From: Photobacterium jeanii
Lineage (GTDB): Bacteria > Pseudomonadota > Gammaproteobacteria > Enterobacterales > Vibrionaceae
Direction: 5' to 3'
DNA: 64,000 nucleotides
Assembly (NCBI RefSeq): GCF_001650345.1
Contig: NZ_LVHF01000012.1
Location: forward strand, 620,001 to 684,000
Shown here piece after piece: positions 47,805 through 56,080 of this stretch. Position 1 is the stretch's first letter. Each line of letters begins with the position of its first letter. A model generated the notes under the pieces. The model was not told where the DNA came from, did not search any database, and saw only the letters and a program-made list of their open reading frames with translations. Made by a program: the position numbers and the translations under genes.

Positions 47805-47830
47805 AAAAGGCACGTCGAAACGTGCCTTTT
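47805..47830. terminator. Bidirectional terminator between qnr and phosphatase gene
   Basis: 10-bp stem AAAAGGCACG / CGTGCCTTTT with loop TCGAAA. Confidence 0.93.
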
Positions 47831-47871
47831 CTTAAAACTAATTAGTCAGTTAGCAAACCCTAACTAAGCCA

Positions 47872-48363
47872 TTACTTAAAAGTGGCGATGTAATCAATAT
47901 GAGCTTGACGAGTAAACGCACCCGGACGCAGCGCTTGAATAGCAGGGACTAACGTATCAACCGCCACTCCACGCTCTAGCATAATGCGAGCAGCAATCAG
48001 ACCTGTACGACCAGAGCCACCTTTACAATGCGCAACAACATTATCACCGTTATTCAGTGCTGCTTGCGCCGCTGCATTTGCTGCCGCCCAATTCGCTTCA
48101 AAACCCTCAGCAGGAGCACAATCATCTTCAATCGGTAGATGGAACCATGTAAGCCCTGCATCTTCACACGCTTTTGCGAGTGCTTGCACGCCATTCTCTG
48201 GCAGCTCATCGCTTTCAAGTGCAGTAAGCACAACGGTCGCACCCGCCGCTTTTAGCTGTTCAATTGACGATGCGAGATCCGCCTCTTTCGTGCCAGGGCA
48301 AGGGGTTAGTAATAGGCTACCAGCGCCTTCAAGTGGTAGTGTCCAAAATGGGTGTGTCGCCAT
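47872..48363 (-). CDS. Dual-specificity-type protein/small-molecule phosphatase
   Basis: 163 residues of the cysteine-phosphatase (DSP) fold. The P-loop VAHCKGGSGRTGLIAARIML gives the HCX5R signature, and an earlier acidic loop (FHLPIEDDCAPAEG) can supply the general acid. No signal peptide. It starts 2 bp after the stop of the ArsC-ArsR fusion gene (TAATTATG), so they are coupled. In the V. cholerae arsenate operon I recall a phosphatase named VarZ in this role, proposed to act on glycolytic arsenate metabolism; the exact substrate is unsettled. Confidence 0.85.
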   Translation of the reverse strand: MATHPFWTLPLEGAGSLLLTPCPGTKEADLASSIEQLKAAGATVVLTALESDELPENGVQALAKACEDAGLTWFHLPIEDDCAPAEGFEANWAAANAAAQAALNNGDNVVAHCKGGSGRTGLIAARIMLERGVAVDTLVPAIQALRPGAFTRQAHIDYIATFK

Positions 48364-48365
48364 AA

Positions 48366-49199
48366 TTATTTCCTTAGCTCTTTTTCAGAAAGATACATCT
48401 GATACTTTTCCGTCAGACCACTATAGCCACGGATTTTATCTAATTGTGGCTTACGACGCTGTTTTAGCTGCATCAAACGGATCTTTTCTTGATTAATCAG
48501 TGCTGAGTTTCCGTTTCTGACTGTTGCCAATACATGGGTGATCCATACTGGCAGTGTGGCTGGGAAATGATAGTAGATCCACTGCCCTTCACGATGATCT
48601 TGCAAAATGCCAGCATCGCGCAACAAAGCAAGATGGCGAGAAACCTTAGGTTGGCTAACTTCCAACACCTTAGTTAAATCACTTACCGACAAAGCATATT
48701 CATCTTCAATCAACATCAAAATGCGAAGACGAAGCGGATCGCTCATGATCTTAAACAACTCAACCGGACCAATCGCATCACTCTGCTGCTCACCGTTTAA
48801 CAGTAAGAACAACGCAATTTTGGCTTTGAGCTGTTCTGCGGTGTTAAAAAATGCGCGGCAGCCTTCTTCTGCCTTAGGATCTTTAAAATCCCAATGGATC
48901 AAAGCATCCGAGTCGGTAAAGAGTTCACATTCATTACTGGCTTTATCGCACAGCGTGATCACAACATCAAAGTGCTCATCGCTGAGCGATTCAGCTGAAA
49001 TGCTTGAAAGGTTATCACTATTGACTCCTTCCGCTGCTAATACCTCATAAACGCGCGGATCAACCCCTTCAGGTGATGTGCCCGCACTCATTACCAGATA
49101 ATCATCCCCAGCCATATCACGCATCAGCGCTTCTGCGAGCTGCGAACGTGCTGAATTTCCAGTACAAAGAAATAGAACTCGTTTCATGCTTACTGCCAT
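48366..49199 (-). CDS. ArsC (LMW-phosphatase type) - ArsR fusion regulator
   Basis: 277 residues, two domains. N-terminal LMW-PTPase/arsenate-reductase domain about 5-140 with CTGNSARS (CX5R, Cys12) and the redox cysteines C84 and C91 in LCDKASNEC, spaced as C10, C82 and C89 of thioredoxin-coupled ArsC. C-terminal ArsR wHTH about 160-230 (DPLRLRILML, VSDLTKVLEVSQPKVSRHLA, REGQWIYYHFP), then a basic tail. The usual arsenite-binding CVC of ArsR is replaced by SVS, and this half has no cysteine. In V. cholerae the similar regulator is VarR, as I recall. ATG 49187 is an alternative start. Confidence 0.9.
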   Translation of the reverse strand: MAVSMKRVLFLCTGNSARSQLAEALMRDMAGDDYLVMSAGTSPEGVDPRVYEVLAAEGVNSDNLSSISAESLSDEHFDVVITLCDKASNECELFTDSDALIHWDFKDPKAEEGCRAFFNTAEQLKAKIALFLLLNGEQQSDAIGPVELFKIMSDPLRLRILMLIEDEYALSVSDLTKVLEVSQPKVSRHLALLRDAGILQDHREGQWIYYHFPATLPVWITHVLATVRNGNSALINQEKIRLMQLKQRRKPQLDKIRGYSGLTEKYQMYLSEKELRK

Positions 49200-49259
49200 T
49201 TAGTCAACGTAGTCAGAATAGTATCCTAAACTCAGTGGAACTCAATATACATACGGTTT

Positions 49260-49301
49260 ATTACATATGTGCTAAATCATATATATTTAACCATATGTAA
49301 T
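49260..49301. promoter_or_regulatory. Candidate self-operator of the ArsC-ArsR fusion
   Basis: Arms ATTACATATG (49260-49269) and CATATGTAAT (49292-49301), perfect 10-bp inverted repeats, enclose AATCATATATATTT. The inner ATCATATATAT (49276-49286) is shared with the operator-like palindrome before the GAPDH-arsJ operon. It lies about 60-100 bp upstream of the start codon. Confidence 0.6.
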
Positions 49302-49357
49302 ATGACCCGTCTAGAGAGCAGCGAGCCGTTAACCAATTCCCATGAAAAATTGGTGTC

Positions 49358-50419
49358 CTAATCAGGAGAGTTAACCAATACCCAAGATTGAACTTGATGA
49401 AACACTTGGGGGTGATTTAACAACCCTAAATGACTGATGCCACCACCTACCCAAATATTATCGACAGGAAAACCTAACCGTGGCAAAGCACCACGCGATT
49501 CCCCCATCGCACTGGCGACTGGCACTAAACCATCCCCTAGCAGACGATTTTTTTCATCGTTGATATCGACACCTAAACAGCTAGCAGCGGCATAACAGCT
49601 TACACCTTGAGGTAATGGGATATGCGGTAGAGTAACTTGTGGTGAGTCTTGCCAAGCTTGGTGATGAATGACACCACGACTGAGATCGCGGCTGCCGTTA
49701 CTGCGAATATCGGCCATCGAAGAGAAAATTTTAAGTGAAGGTGTTTCGTCAATTTGCGCATCTAGCCAGCACGCAATTTTCGCTAAAGGCGCACCATTAT
49801 GCGGGCTACCTAACGTCACTAAAGTATTCACTTTATCGCGCCATGACAGCTGGTGTTTCTCTGCATAGAAACACGCGCTGCGACTGACCAAGCCCCCCAT
49901 ACTATGACCAAGTAAAACCAATTCTTTCACTTCACAAGGCCAAGCTTGGATAAGCTGATCGAGCAGGAAGGCAAAATCTTCTCCATTTTCAGATATATGA
50001 CGGCCCGTGTTGTACTTGAGGTACACAGGCGTGTACCCAAACTGCTCAAAGGCACGACCGTGATCGACTCCTTTACGCGTCCACTGCACATCACTCATGC
50101 ACCAACCATGAACACAAAGCAAAATTCGAGAACTTGCATGAGGTAATTGCTCTGCGAGCGCATCTGTTGTGAGCGTCAAATCTTGCTTTTGATCTCGCAA
50201 ACGCATGCGTTGTGCCAGCTTATGATTTTTAGCTAATAGCGAATCGCCGAACAAGCCATTTAAGGTAGCAACCACTGCCACCGCTTGATAGGAGTTGCTG
50301 CCGTTTTCGAGCATCTGTTTCACGGCTGACTGCGCAAGTTGGGTGTTATGACGAAGCTTACCGCCAACATCATCAAGTAAGCCTTGCAACTTGTGAGAAA
50401 AATTATCTTTAGAAAACAT
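49358..50419 (-). CDS. Lipase-like alpha/beta hydrolase (PGAP1-like)
   Basis: 353 residues, no signal peptide. Helical N-terminal part of about 90 residues, then the hydrolase core: LCVHGWCMSDVQWTRKG (oxyanion loop), LVLLGHSMGGLVSR (nucleophile Ser), TLGSPHNGAPLAK and a late His in GGISHLGLL. The pattern fits lipases or acyl-ester hydrolases of the GHSMGG type. GAGGTGAAAG gives a good ribosome site. The neighbouring genes for fatty alcohol metabolism make a lipid ester substrate, perhaps storage lipid, plausible but unproven. Confidence 0.82.
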   Translation of the reverse strand: MFSKDNFSHKLQGLLDDVGGKLRHNTQLAQSAVKQMLENGSNSYQAVAVVATLNGLFGDSLLAKNHKLAQRMRLRDQKQDLTLTTDALAEQLPHASSRILLCVHGWCMSDVQWTRKGVDHGRAFEQFGYTPVYLKYNTGRHISENGEDFAFLLDQLIQAWPCEVKELVLLGHSMGGLVSRSACFYAEKHQLSWRDKVNTLVTLGSPHNGAPLAKIACWLDAQIDETPSLKIFSSMADIRSNGSRDLSRGVIHHQAWQDSPQVTLPHIPLPQGVSCYAAASCLGVDINDEKNRLLGDGLVPVASAMGESRGALPRLGFPVDNIWVGGGISHLGLLNHPQVFHQVQSWVLVNSPD

Positions 50420-50690
50420 CTTTCACCTCATTTAAACATCATCGGCGGTAATAACACCAAGCTACCTTAAATTATAGAATTCAGCGACAAGTTTTATTAA
50501 CTAATGAAATAAACGGTGAAAGAAGCAGCTATTCAAGAAGTTATCAAAATAGAAATAAAAGAATAGAAGAAAGAGGTATGAGAGAGTAAAAACCACCAGC
50601 AACGCACTAACAAATATAATTTAAAGCGAGCGCGTAAATAATTTTAGAAAATAAAATTAGAATAATCACCCTAATCTTTATAATAACAAC
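50420..50690. other. AT-rich intergenic region
   Basis: No ORF, RNA or clear regulatory element besides the promoter expected for the lipase-like gene on the minus strand. Confidence 0.4.
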
Positions 50691-50721
50691 ATGCCGACTA
50701 TAAACATTAAATAGTCGGCAT
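50691..50721 (-). terminator. Terminator of the GMC oxidoreductase gene
   Basis: 11-bp stem ATGCCGACTAT / ATAGTCGGCAT with a 9-nt loop; GTTGTTATTATAA follows on the minus strand, a weak T-tail. Confidence 0.7.
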
Positions 50722-50731
50722 CGTTAAATAT

Positions 50732-52369
50732 TTACAAAGCAGTATTAACGAGTTGCTCATTATTCTCTTTTTTTGGATCTTTTGGAAGTAAAATATAGCT
50801 CGCCGCTTTTTCTGCAATCATAATTGTTGGTGCATTCGTATTTCCACCAACAAGGGTGGGCATAATTGAGGCATCAACGACTCGTAACCCTTCTACACCG
50901 TGAACTTGTAATTGATTACTCACCACAGCTTGTGGATCGCTTCCCATTTTGCAGGTACCAACAGGGTGATAAATGGACTCTGCTTTACGGCGAATAAAGG
51001 CGCGCAGTTCATCGTCGGTTTGTACTTCTTCGCCAGGAAAAACTTCTTTACCGCGATACCGATCAAAAGCGGGTTGCGCCAATATTTTACGTGATAGCTT
51101 TATCCCTTTAACCATCACTTCAATATCGTCAGGGTCCGTCAGATACCCAGCTTCAATTTTAACGGGTTGATGAGGATCGTTACTCAGTAAACTCAATTTA
51201 CCACGGCTTTTCGGACGAAGATTACAAGCATGGAGTGAGTAACCATGGCGCACGGTTTGCCATAAATTAAGGCCATGATTATCTAGAAAACAAGGTGAAA
51301 AATGGAACTGAACATCAGGCTCATCAAGCTCTGGCGACGTCTTGGCAAAGCCACCAGCTTCTGCAATATTGGTGGTAAAATTGCCCTTACGGAACAACCA
51401 GTAATCAACAACACCTTTGACCGCCCTTAACATCGCGACAGGTGAAAAGCCAACAGAGTGAAAGGTTTTCTCTCTGGTAACAACTAAGCTATCTAAATGA
51501 TCTTGAAGGTTTTTACCAACCCCTGGCAAATGATGAACACACTCAATGCCATGCTGAGCTAACTCATCTTTATCACCGATACCAGACAACATCAGCAGTT
51601 GAGGGCTATTGATAGCACCACCACTTAAAATCACTTCTTTCTTAGCCGTAATTTGTTGGCGATGACCATTTTGTTCGTATTCAATACCTACCGCTTTTTT
51701 GCCACTAAACAAAACCTTAGTTGTTAACGCATCTGTGATCACCGTTAAATTCGAGCGTTGCTCACTCGGTCGTAAATACCCCACGGCGGTACTACAGCGC
51801 TGTCCATTTACTTGCGTTACTTGGTAATAACCGACCCCTTCTTGCTTCACACCATTGAAGTCAGCGTTGTACTCATGTCCGGCTTGTTTTGAGGCGGCGA
51901 TAAATGCCATAGAAAGTGGATTTGTTACACGTAGATCATCGACGTTCAACGGCCCACCAACACCATGATAGGTATCTTCACCACGCACCTGATTTTGTGC
52001 TTTTTTAAAGTACGGAAGCACTTCGTGGTAACTCCAACCTTGGTTCCCTAAACTTGCCCAATGATCGTAATCCCAAGCATGTCCACGTATATAACACATG
52101 GCATTAGAAGCACTACTGCCCCCCAAGGTTTTACCTCGAGGCCAAAATAAACGTCGATTATTTAATTCAGATTCAGGTTCGGTGTAATAACGCCAATTCA
52201 TTTTTTTCGAGTGCATCATCCCAATTAAACCTAAAGGCACATGCACAAAAATACTGCTATCTTTCGGGCCGGCTTCAATTAAACAAACCTTAGTGAGAGG
52301 ATCTTCCGATAATCGGTTCGCTAATGTACAACCCGCTGAACCCGCCCCCACAATAATGTAATCGAACAT
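50732..52369 (-). CDS. GMC-family FAD oxidoreductase (alcohol/choline dehydrogenase type)
   Basis: 545 residues from ATG 52369, which has GGAG 8-11 nt upstream; the longer frame to 52417 lacks a site. FAD fold at the very start (FDYIIVGAGSAGCTLANRL), GMC signature 1 WPRGKTLGGSSASNAMCYIR, signature 2 GAINSPQLLMLSGIG, active-site His in IYHPVGTCKMGSDP and NTNAPTIMIAEKAA at the end. The family oxidises choline or aliphatic alcohols (AlkJ type). BetA normally travels with betB/betI, absent here; divergence from a fatty acyl-CoA reductase suggests long-chain alcohol as substrate. Confidence 0.88.
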   Translation of the reverse strand: MFDYIIVGAGSAGCTLANRLSEDPLTKVCLIEAGPKDSSIFVHVPLGLIGMMHSKKMNWRYYTEPESELNNRRLFWPRGKTLGGSSASNAMCYIRGHAWDYDHWASLGNQGWSYHEVLPYFKKAQNQVRGEDTYHGVGGPLNVDDLRVTNPLSMAFIAASKQAGHEYNADFNGVKQEGVGYYQVTQVNGQRCSTAVGYLRPSEQRSNLTVITDALTTKVLFSGKKAVGIEYEQNGHRQQITAKKEVILSGGAINSPQLLMLSGIGDKDELAQHGIECVHHLPGVGKNLQDHLDSLVVTREKTFHSVGFSPVAMLRAVKGVVDYWLFRKGNFTTNIAEAGGFAKTSPELDEPDVQFHFSPCFLDNHGLNLWQTVRHGYSLHACNLRPKSRGKLSLLSNDPHQPVKIEAGYLTDPDDIEVMVKGIKLSRKILAQPAFDRYRGKEVFPGEEVQTDDELRAFIRRKAESIYHPVGTCKMGSDPQAVVSNQLQVHGVEGLRVVDASIMPTLVGGNTNAPTIMIAEKAASYILLPKDPKKENNEQLVNTAL

Positions 52370-52618
52370 TCTTAATCTCCATCCATATAAGCGCCAGCCA
52401 ACGATGAAAGTTTTCAAATAATATTAAATAAAGTGTAGTGCCTTTTTGATCAAAGTCTGCTTTATCTTGGTGCAAATTTGAAAATGCAATATGAAACAAA
52501 TTTAAATAGTGATCTGTTTAATAAATTTTGAATTTATGTAAAGACAAGAGCTCTGACCAGTGTAACTTATATATCGAAAAGGAATACATTTATCAGCTGT
52601 GAATTTTAAGGAGAGCAA

Positions 52619-54610
52619 ATGGCATATTTTCTTACCGGTGGAACGGGTTTTCTAGGACGAAACCTTATTCATCGCCTGTTGAAACGTGACGGGACCATAT
52701 ATGTTCTTTGCCGCAATAAAAATGCTCAACAACGTCTTGCAACTTGGCAGCAAGAAAACGGTGTTGAGGAAGGACGCATCCAAGCTGTATTCGGTGATTT
52801 AACCCAAGAAAAATTGGGTATTGCTGAGCAAGATATCGCGAACTTAAAAGGCAAAATCGATCACTTTTTCCACCTAGCGGCAATTTACGATCTCAGTGCT
52901 GGTGCTGAAGAGCAACAAGCTGTGAATGTGATGGGCACGCAAAACGCAATGGATGCTGCCGAGCTTCTAACTGCGGGTTGTTTCCATCATATCAGTTCAA
53001 TTGCGGCTGCAGGTTTGTACGATGGTCACTTCCGTGAAGATATGTTCGATGAAGCGGAAAACCTCGATCACCCTTACTTCTCAACGAAGCACCAAGCAGA
53101 ACGCACAGTGCGTGAAAACTGCAAAATTCCGTTCCGTGTTTACCGCCCTGGTATGGTCGTTGGTGATTCAAAAACAGGGGTAGCTGATCGTGTTGATGGC
53201 CCTTACTACTTCTTCAAAATGATCCAACGTATCCGCGGCGTACTGCCAGCATGGATGCCAACGATTGGTTTAGAAGGTGGTCGCCTCAATATTGTACCTG
53301 TGGACTACGTTGTTGATGCGGTAGACCACATTGCTCATAAATCTGAATTGGATGGCAATTGCTTCCACATTACGGATCCAAAACCATACCGCTCAGGTGA
53401 AGTTCTCAACATTTTCTCTGAAGCAGGTCATGCTCCTCGCATGGCGCTACGTTTTGATGCGCGGTTATTTGGTCTGGTTCCAAACCAAGTTAAGCAAGCT
53501 ATCATGGCATTACCGACAATCAAGCAGATTGCCGATGTCACCATGAAAGACTTAGGCATTCCACCAGCCGTTTTGCAGTTCTTTACTTACCCTACTGAAT
53601 TCGACTGCCGCGAAACCCAAAAAGCGCTTAAAGGTTCAGGGATCGAATGTCCTCGTCTACCTCACTATGCGCCTGCTATTTGGGATTATTGGGAACGTCA
53701 CCTTGATCCTGAAATTTCAGGTGATCGCAGTTTACAAGGCCGTGTCGCAGGTAAGATCATTTTGATCACTGGCGCTAGCTCAGGTATTGGTCAAGCAACC
53801 GCATTTAAGTTGGCAGAAAAAGGTGCTGAGATGATTTTGGTTGCCCGTGATGAAGAAAAGCTGGCGGAAACTCGTGCTCAAGTTGAAGAGCTTGGCGGTA
53901 TAGCGCATACCTACCAGTGTGACCTATCCAATACTGCTGATGTTGAGCGCTTAACGGCTGATATTCTAGAAATTCACGGTCGCGTCGATATTTTGATCAA
54001 CAACGCAGGCCGCTCAATTCGCCGCTCGATTGCCAACTCTATCGACCGTTTCCACGACTTCGAGCGTACCATGCAACTGAACTACTTTGGTGCACTGAAG
54101 TTAACTTTGGGTTTACTACCAAGTATGGAAGCACAAGGTGGTGGTCACGTCATTAATATTTCATCTATCGGTGTACTGACTAATGCGCCGCGTTTCTCGG
54201 CATACGTTGCTTCAAAAGCAGCACTCGATGCCTTTACACGTTGTGCAGCGGCTGAATATTCTGACTTAAATGTGAATTTCACCACCATCAACATGCCATT
54301 GGTAGCCACACCAATGATTGCGCCAACCAAGATTTACCAGTCGGTTCCAACCTTAAAACCGGAGGAAGCCGCAGATCTCGTTGCAACAGCAATTATTGAT
54401 AAGCCCAAACGCATCGCGACTAATCTTGGCATCTTTGGTCAGGTGATCCATGCACTGTTCCCTAAACTGGCTGAAATCATTATGAACAGCAGTTTCCGCA
54501 TGTTCCCTGATTCAAAAGACAGCGACCAAGGTAAAGAGAAATCAACAGAGAAAGCATCGTCCGCTGAAATGATTGCTGTCTCTGCGCTGCTTCGCGGCAT
54601 TTACCTGTAA
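52619..54610 (+). CDS. Alcohol-forming fatty acyl-CoA reductase (two-domain SDR)
   Basis: 663 residues and collinear, from memory, with the Marinobacter enzyme (661) that reduces fatty acyl-CoA or acyl-ACP through aldehyde to primary alcohol with NADPH. N-terminal acyl-CoA reductase domain: GGTGFLG (7-13), HLAAIYDL, ISSIAAAGLYDG, Tyr153/Lys157 in YFSTK, VYRPGMVVG, ITDPKPYRSGEVLNIF. C-terminal aldehyde-reductase SDR from about 380: ITGASSGIGQATA, INNAGRSIRRS, NISSIGVLTNAPRFSAYVAS. End: SALLRGIYL. AAGGAGA precedes the ATG. An ACBP gene follows by 126 bp, so substrate delivery is probably linked. Confidence 0.93.
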   Translation: MAYFLTGGTGFLGRNLIHRLLKRDGTIYVLCRNKNAQQRLATWQQENGVEEGRIQAVFGDLTQEKLGIAEQDIANLKGKIDHFFHLAAIYDLSAGAEEQQAVNVMGTQNAMDAAELLTAGCFHHISSIAAAGLYDGHFREDMFDEAENLDHPYFSTKHQAERTVRENCKIPFRVYRPGMVVGDSKTGVADRVDGPYYFFKMIQRIRGVLPAWMPTIGLEGGRLNIVPVDYVVDAVDHIAHKSELDGNCFHITDPKPYRSGEVLNIFSEAGHAPRMALRFDARLFGLVPNQVKQAIMALPTIKQIADVTMKDLGIPPAVLQFFTYPTEFDCRETQKALKGSGIECPRLPHYAPAIWDYWERHLDPEISGDRSLQGRVAGKIILITGASSGIGQATAFKLAEKGAEMILVARDEEKLAETRAQVEELGGIAHTYQCDLSNTADVERLTADILEIHGRVDILINNAGRSIRRSIANSIDRFHDFERTMQLNYFGALKLTLGLLPSMEAQGGGHVINISSIGVLTNAPRFSAYVASKAALDAFTRCAAAEYSDLNVNFTTINMPLVATPMIAPTKIYQSVPTLKPEEAADLVATAIIDKPKRIATNLGIFGQVIHALFPKLAEIIMNSSFRMFPDSKDSDQGKEKSTEKASSAEMIAVSALLRGIYL

Positions 54611-54736
54611 TCGCAAACAGTAACAGTTATACAACCGCGCCTGCTGCGCCTTCATAAACCAAGATGCTCAAATTGGTGAGGTATCAGCCCAGCAGGCCAA
54701 TCTCAAAGACACAATTGCAATAAGGAAAAGCTAATC

Positions 54737-55003
54737 ATGGCAGATTTACAAGCGAACTTTGAACAAGCGCAAAAGGATGTAAAAAAACTGACTCAACGTC
54801 CATCAAACGATGAGCTATTAAAGCTGTACTCACTGTACAAGCAAGCAACTGACGGTGATGTACATGGCAAACGCCCTGGCATGTTTGATTTTAAAGGCGC
54901 AGCTAAATACGAAGCATGGGAAAAACTAAAAGGCATGGACGCAGACACGGCTATGCAAACCTATGTTGAAACAGTTGAAAAGCTAGCAGAAGCTTACGCA
55001 TAA
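54737..55003 (+). CDS. Acyl-CoA-binding protein (ACBP)
   Basis: 88 residues, the size of eukaryotic ACBP, a four-helix cytosolic carrier of long-chain acyl-CoA. Signature residues are all in place: LLKLYSLYKQATDGD (residues 24-38), the KRPGMFDFKGAAKYEAWEKL block whose Lys and Tyr contact the CoA and a C-terminal YVETVEKL. AAGGAAAAG gives a strong ribosome site. ACBPs are rare in bacteria. Directly downstream of the acyl-CoA reductase, it probably presents acyl-CoA to that enzyme or buffers it. A terminator follows. Confidence 0.95.
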   Translation: MADLQANFEQAQKDVKKLTQRPSNDELLKLYSLYKQATDGDVHGKRPGMFDFKGAAKYEAWEKLKGMDADTAMQTYVETVEKLAEAYA

Positions 55004-55027
55004 GTTTCACTAGATTTATAAACGAAC

Positions 55028-55053
55028 AAGGCAGATGCATGTGCATCTGCCTT
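55028..55053 (+). terminator. Terminator after ACBP
   Basis: 12-bp stem AAGGCAGATGCA / TGCATCTGCCTT with a tight TG turn, followed by TCATTTT. Confidence 0.85.
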
Positions 55054-55103
55054 TCATTTTAACTTTCACTTTTGGATTCAAATAGCAAGACCGACTCCGT
55101 CAG

Positions 55104-55484
55104 TTATTCAAATTCGATCTGGCCTTCTTTCGGGTTATCACCGTACTCATTGCTACCTGATTGGCTATCTAGCACAAAGAAGTACAGCAACACTAACGCA
55201 CCAATAATTGGCAGCAACACAATTAACATCCACCAACCCGTTCTGCCTGTGTCATGCAAACGCCTTACACCCACAGCAATAGTTGGGAATAACACTGCTA
55301 GCGAATAAATTGCCCCCAACAAACCTGAACCTTCCGATGCCCCGGGCGTGTTCAATGCTTGATCTGCAAACGACAACACAAAAGCAACAATGAAGCTTAT
55401 AAGGATAAAGAACCAGTATTCTTTACGACGTGCTCTGCCTTTAAAGACAGCATAATTTTTTAAAACATGAAGATACCAGTTCAT
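55104..55484 (-). CDS. DUF805-family inner-membrane protein
   Basis: 126 residues with the DUF805 pattern: start MNWYLHVLKNYAVFKGRARR, KEYWFFIL, then a middle helix, IAVGVRRLHDTGRTGWW and the final helix and acidic tail with SNEYGDNP. Three to four membrane helices. Family members (E. coli YhaH type) have no known function. Alone, convergent with ACBP and divergent from the next secreted protein. Confidence 0.9.
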   Translation of the reverse strand: MNWYLHVLKNYAVFKGRARRKEYWFFILISFIVAFVLSFADQALNTPGASEGSGLLGAIYSLAVLFPTIAVGVRRLHDTGRTGWWMLIVLLPIIGALVLLYFFVLDSQSGSNEYGDNPKEGQIEFE

Positions 55485-55616
55485 GGCGTTTCCTTCTCAC
55501 AACTTTTTTATATCTACTCTGCGCGACCTTACCGCAACGAACCTCACAGAAAATCGAAACTAAGATAAGCTTAATAGTCATACGTTCAGCTTTATCATTA
55601 GCAGTAAGGCAGTTAT

Positions 55617-56003
55617 ATGAAACTCATCAACCTTTCAATTTTAATGCTTACCACTTTTACCGCTTGTATCGTTTCTGCAAATAGCCCTAAACCACAAGGT
55701 AAGGTTCTCGCAGACGGCATTTTCGCACCCGAGCACGGGATCATCTGTGATCAAAAGGCAGGTTTTTGTGTTGATAGCTTTGGAATATCAATGGAATTCA
55801 CAAAAATGTATTTAGGTGAAGAATCTCAAGAGAAGATGCTCAAGATGATAGATGAAGTTGGTAGCGACAATTTCGACCCACTTCATTATTCCTTTAGCAA
55901 CAAAGTGTATTGCGATTCAGGTGAACGTGTTTGCTATCAAGACCGTTTCAACGAAACCAAACAAGCAGATTTCAATGCCGTCTTATTTGAAGACAAAGAA
56001 TGA
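55617..56003 (+). CDS. Small secreted Cys-rich protein, YcgJ/Fels-1-like
   Basis: 128 residues with a signal peptide (MKLINLSILMLTTFTACIVSA). Mature part has two cysteine pairs, GIICDQKAGFCVDSFGISM and VYCDSGERVCYQDRF, plus TKMYLGEES. From memory this order resembles the E. coli YcgJ / Fels-1 prophage-like family of unknown function; the call is tentative. The Cys pairs probably form periplasmic disulphides. No cotranscribed partner. Confidence 0.65.
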   Translation: MKLINLSILMLTTFTACIVSANSPKPQGKVLADGIFAPEHGIICDQKAGFCVDSFGISMEFTKMYLGEESQEKMLKMIDEVGSDNFDPLHYSFSNKVYCDSGERVCYQDRFNETKQADFNAVLFEDKE

Positions 56004-56080
56004 TTTACCACAATACGCCAGCTTCTCGCGGCTGGCGTATTCCTAGCAACTTCTCGCAATAACAAACCATTCTACCGTCA

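Noticed and set aside
47984..49050. Long plus-strand frames (170 and 147 codons) opposite the arsenic regulator and phosphatase
   Set aside because: They are antisense shadows of two clear genes with catalytic motifs; they have no motifs or start signals of their own.
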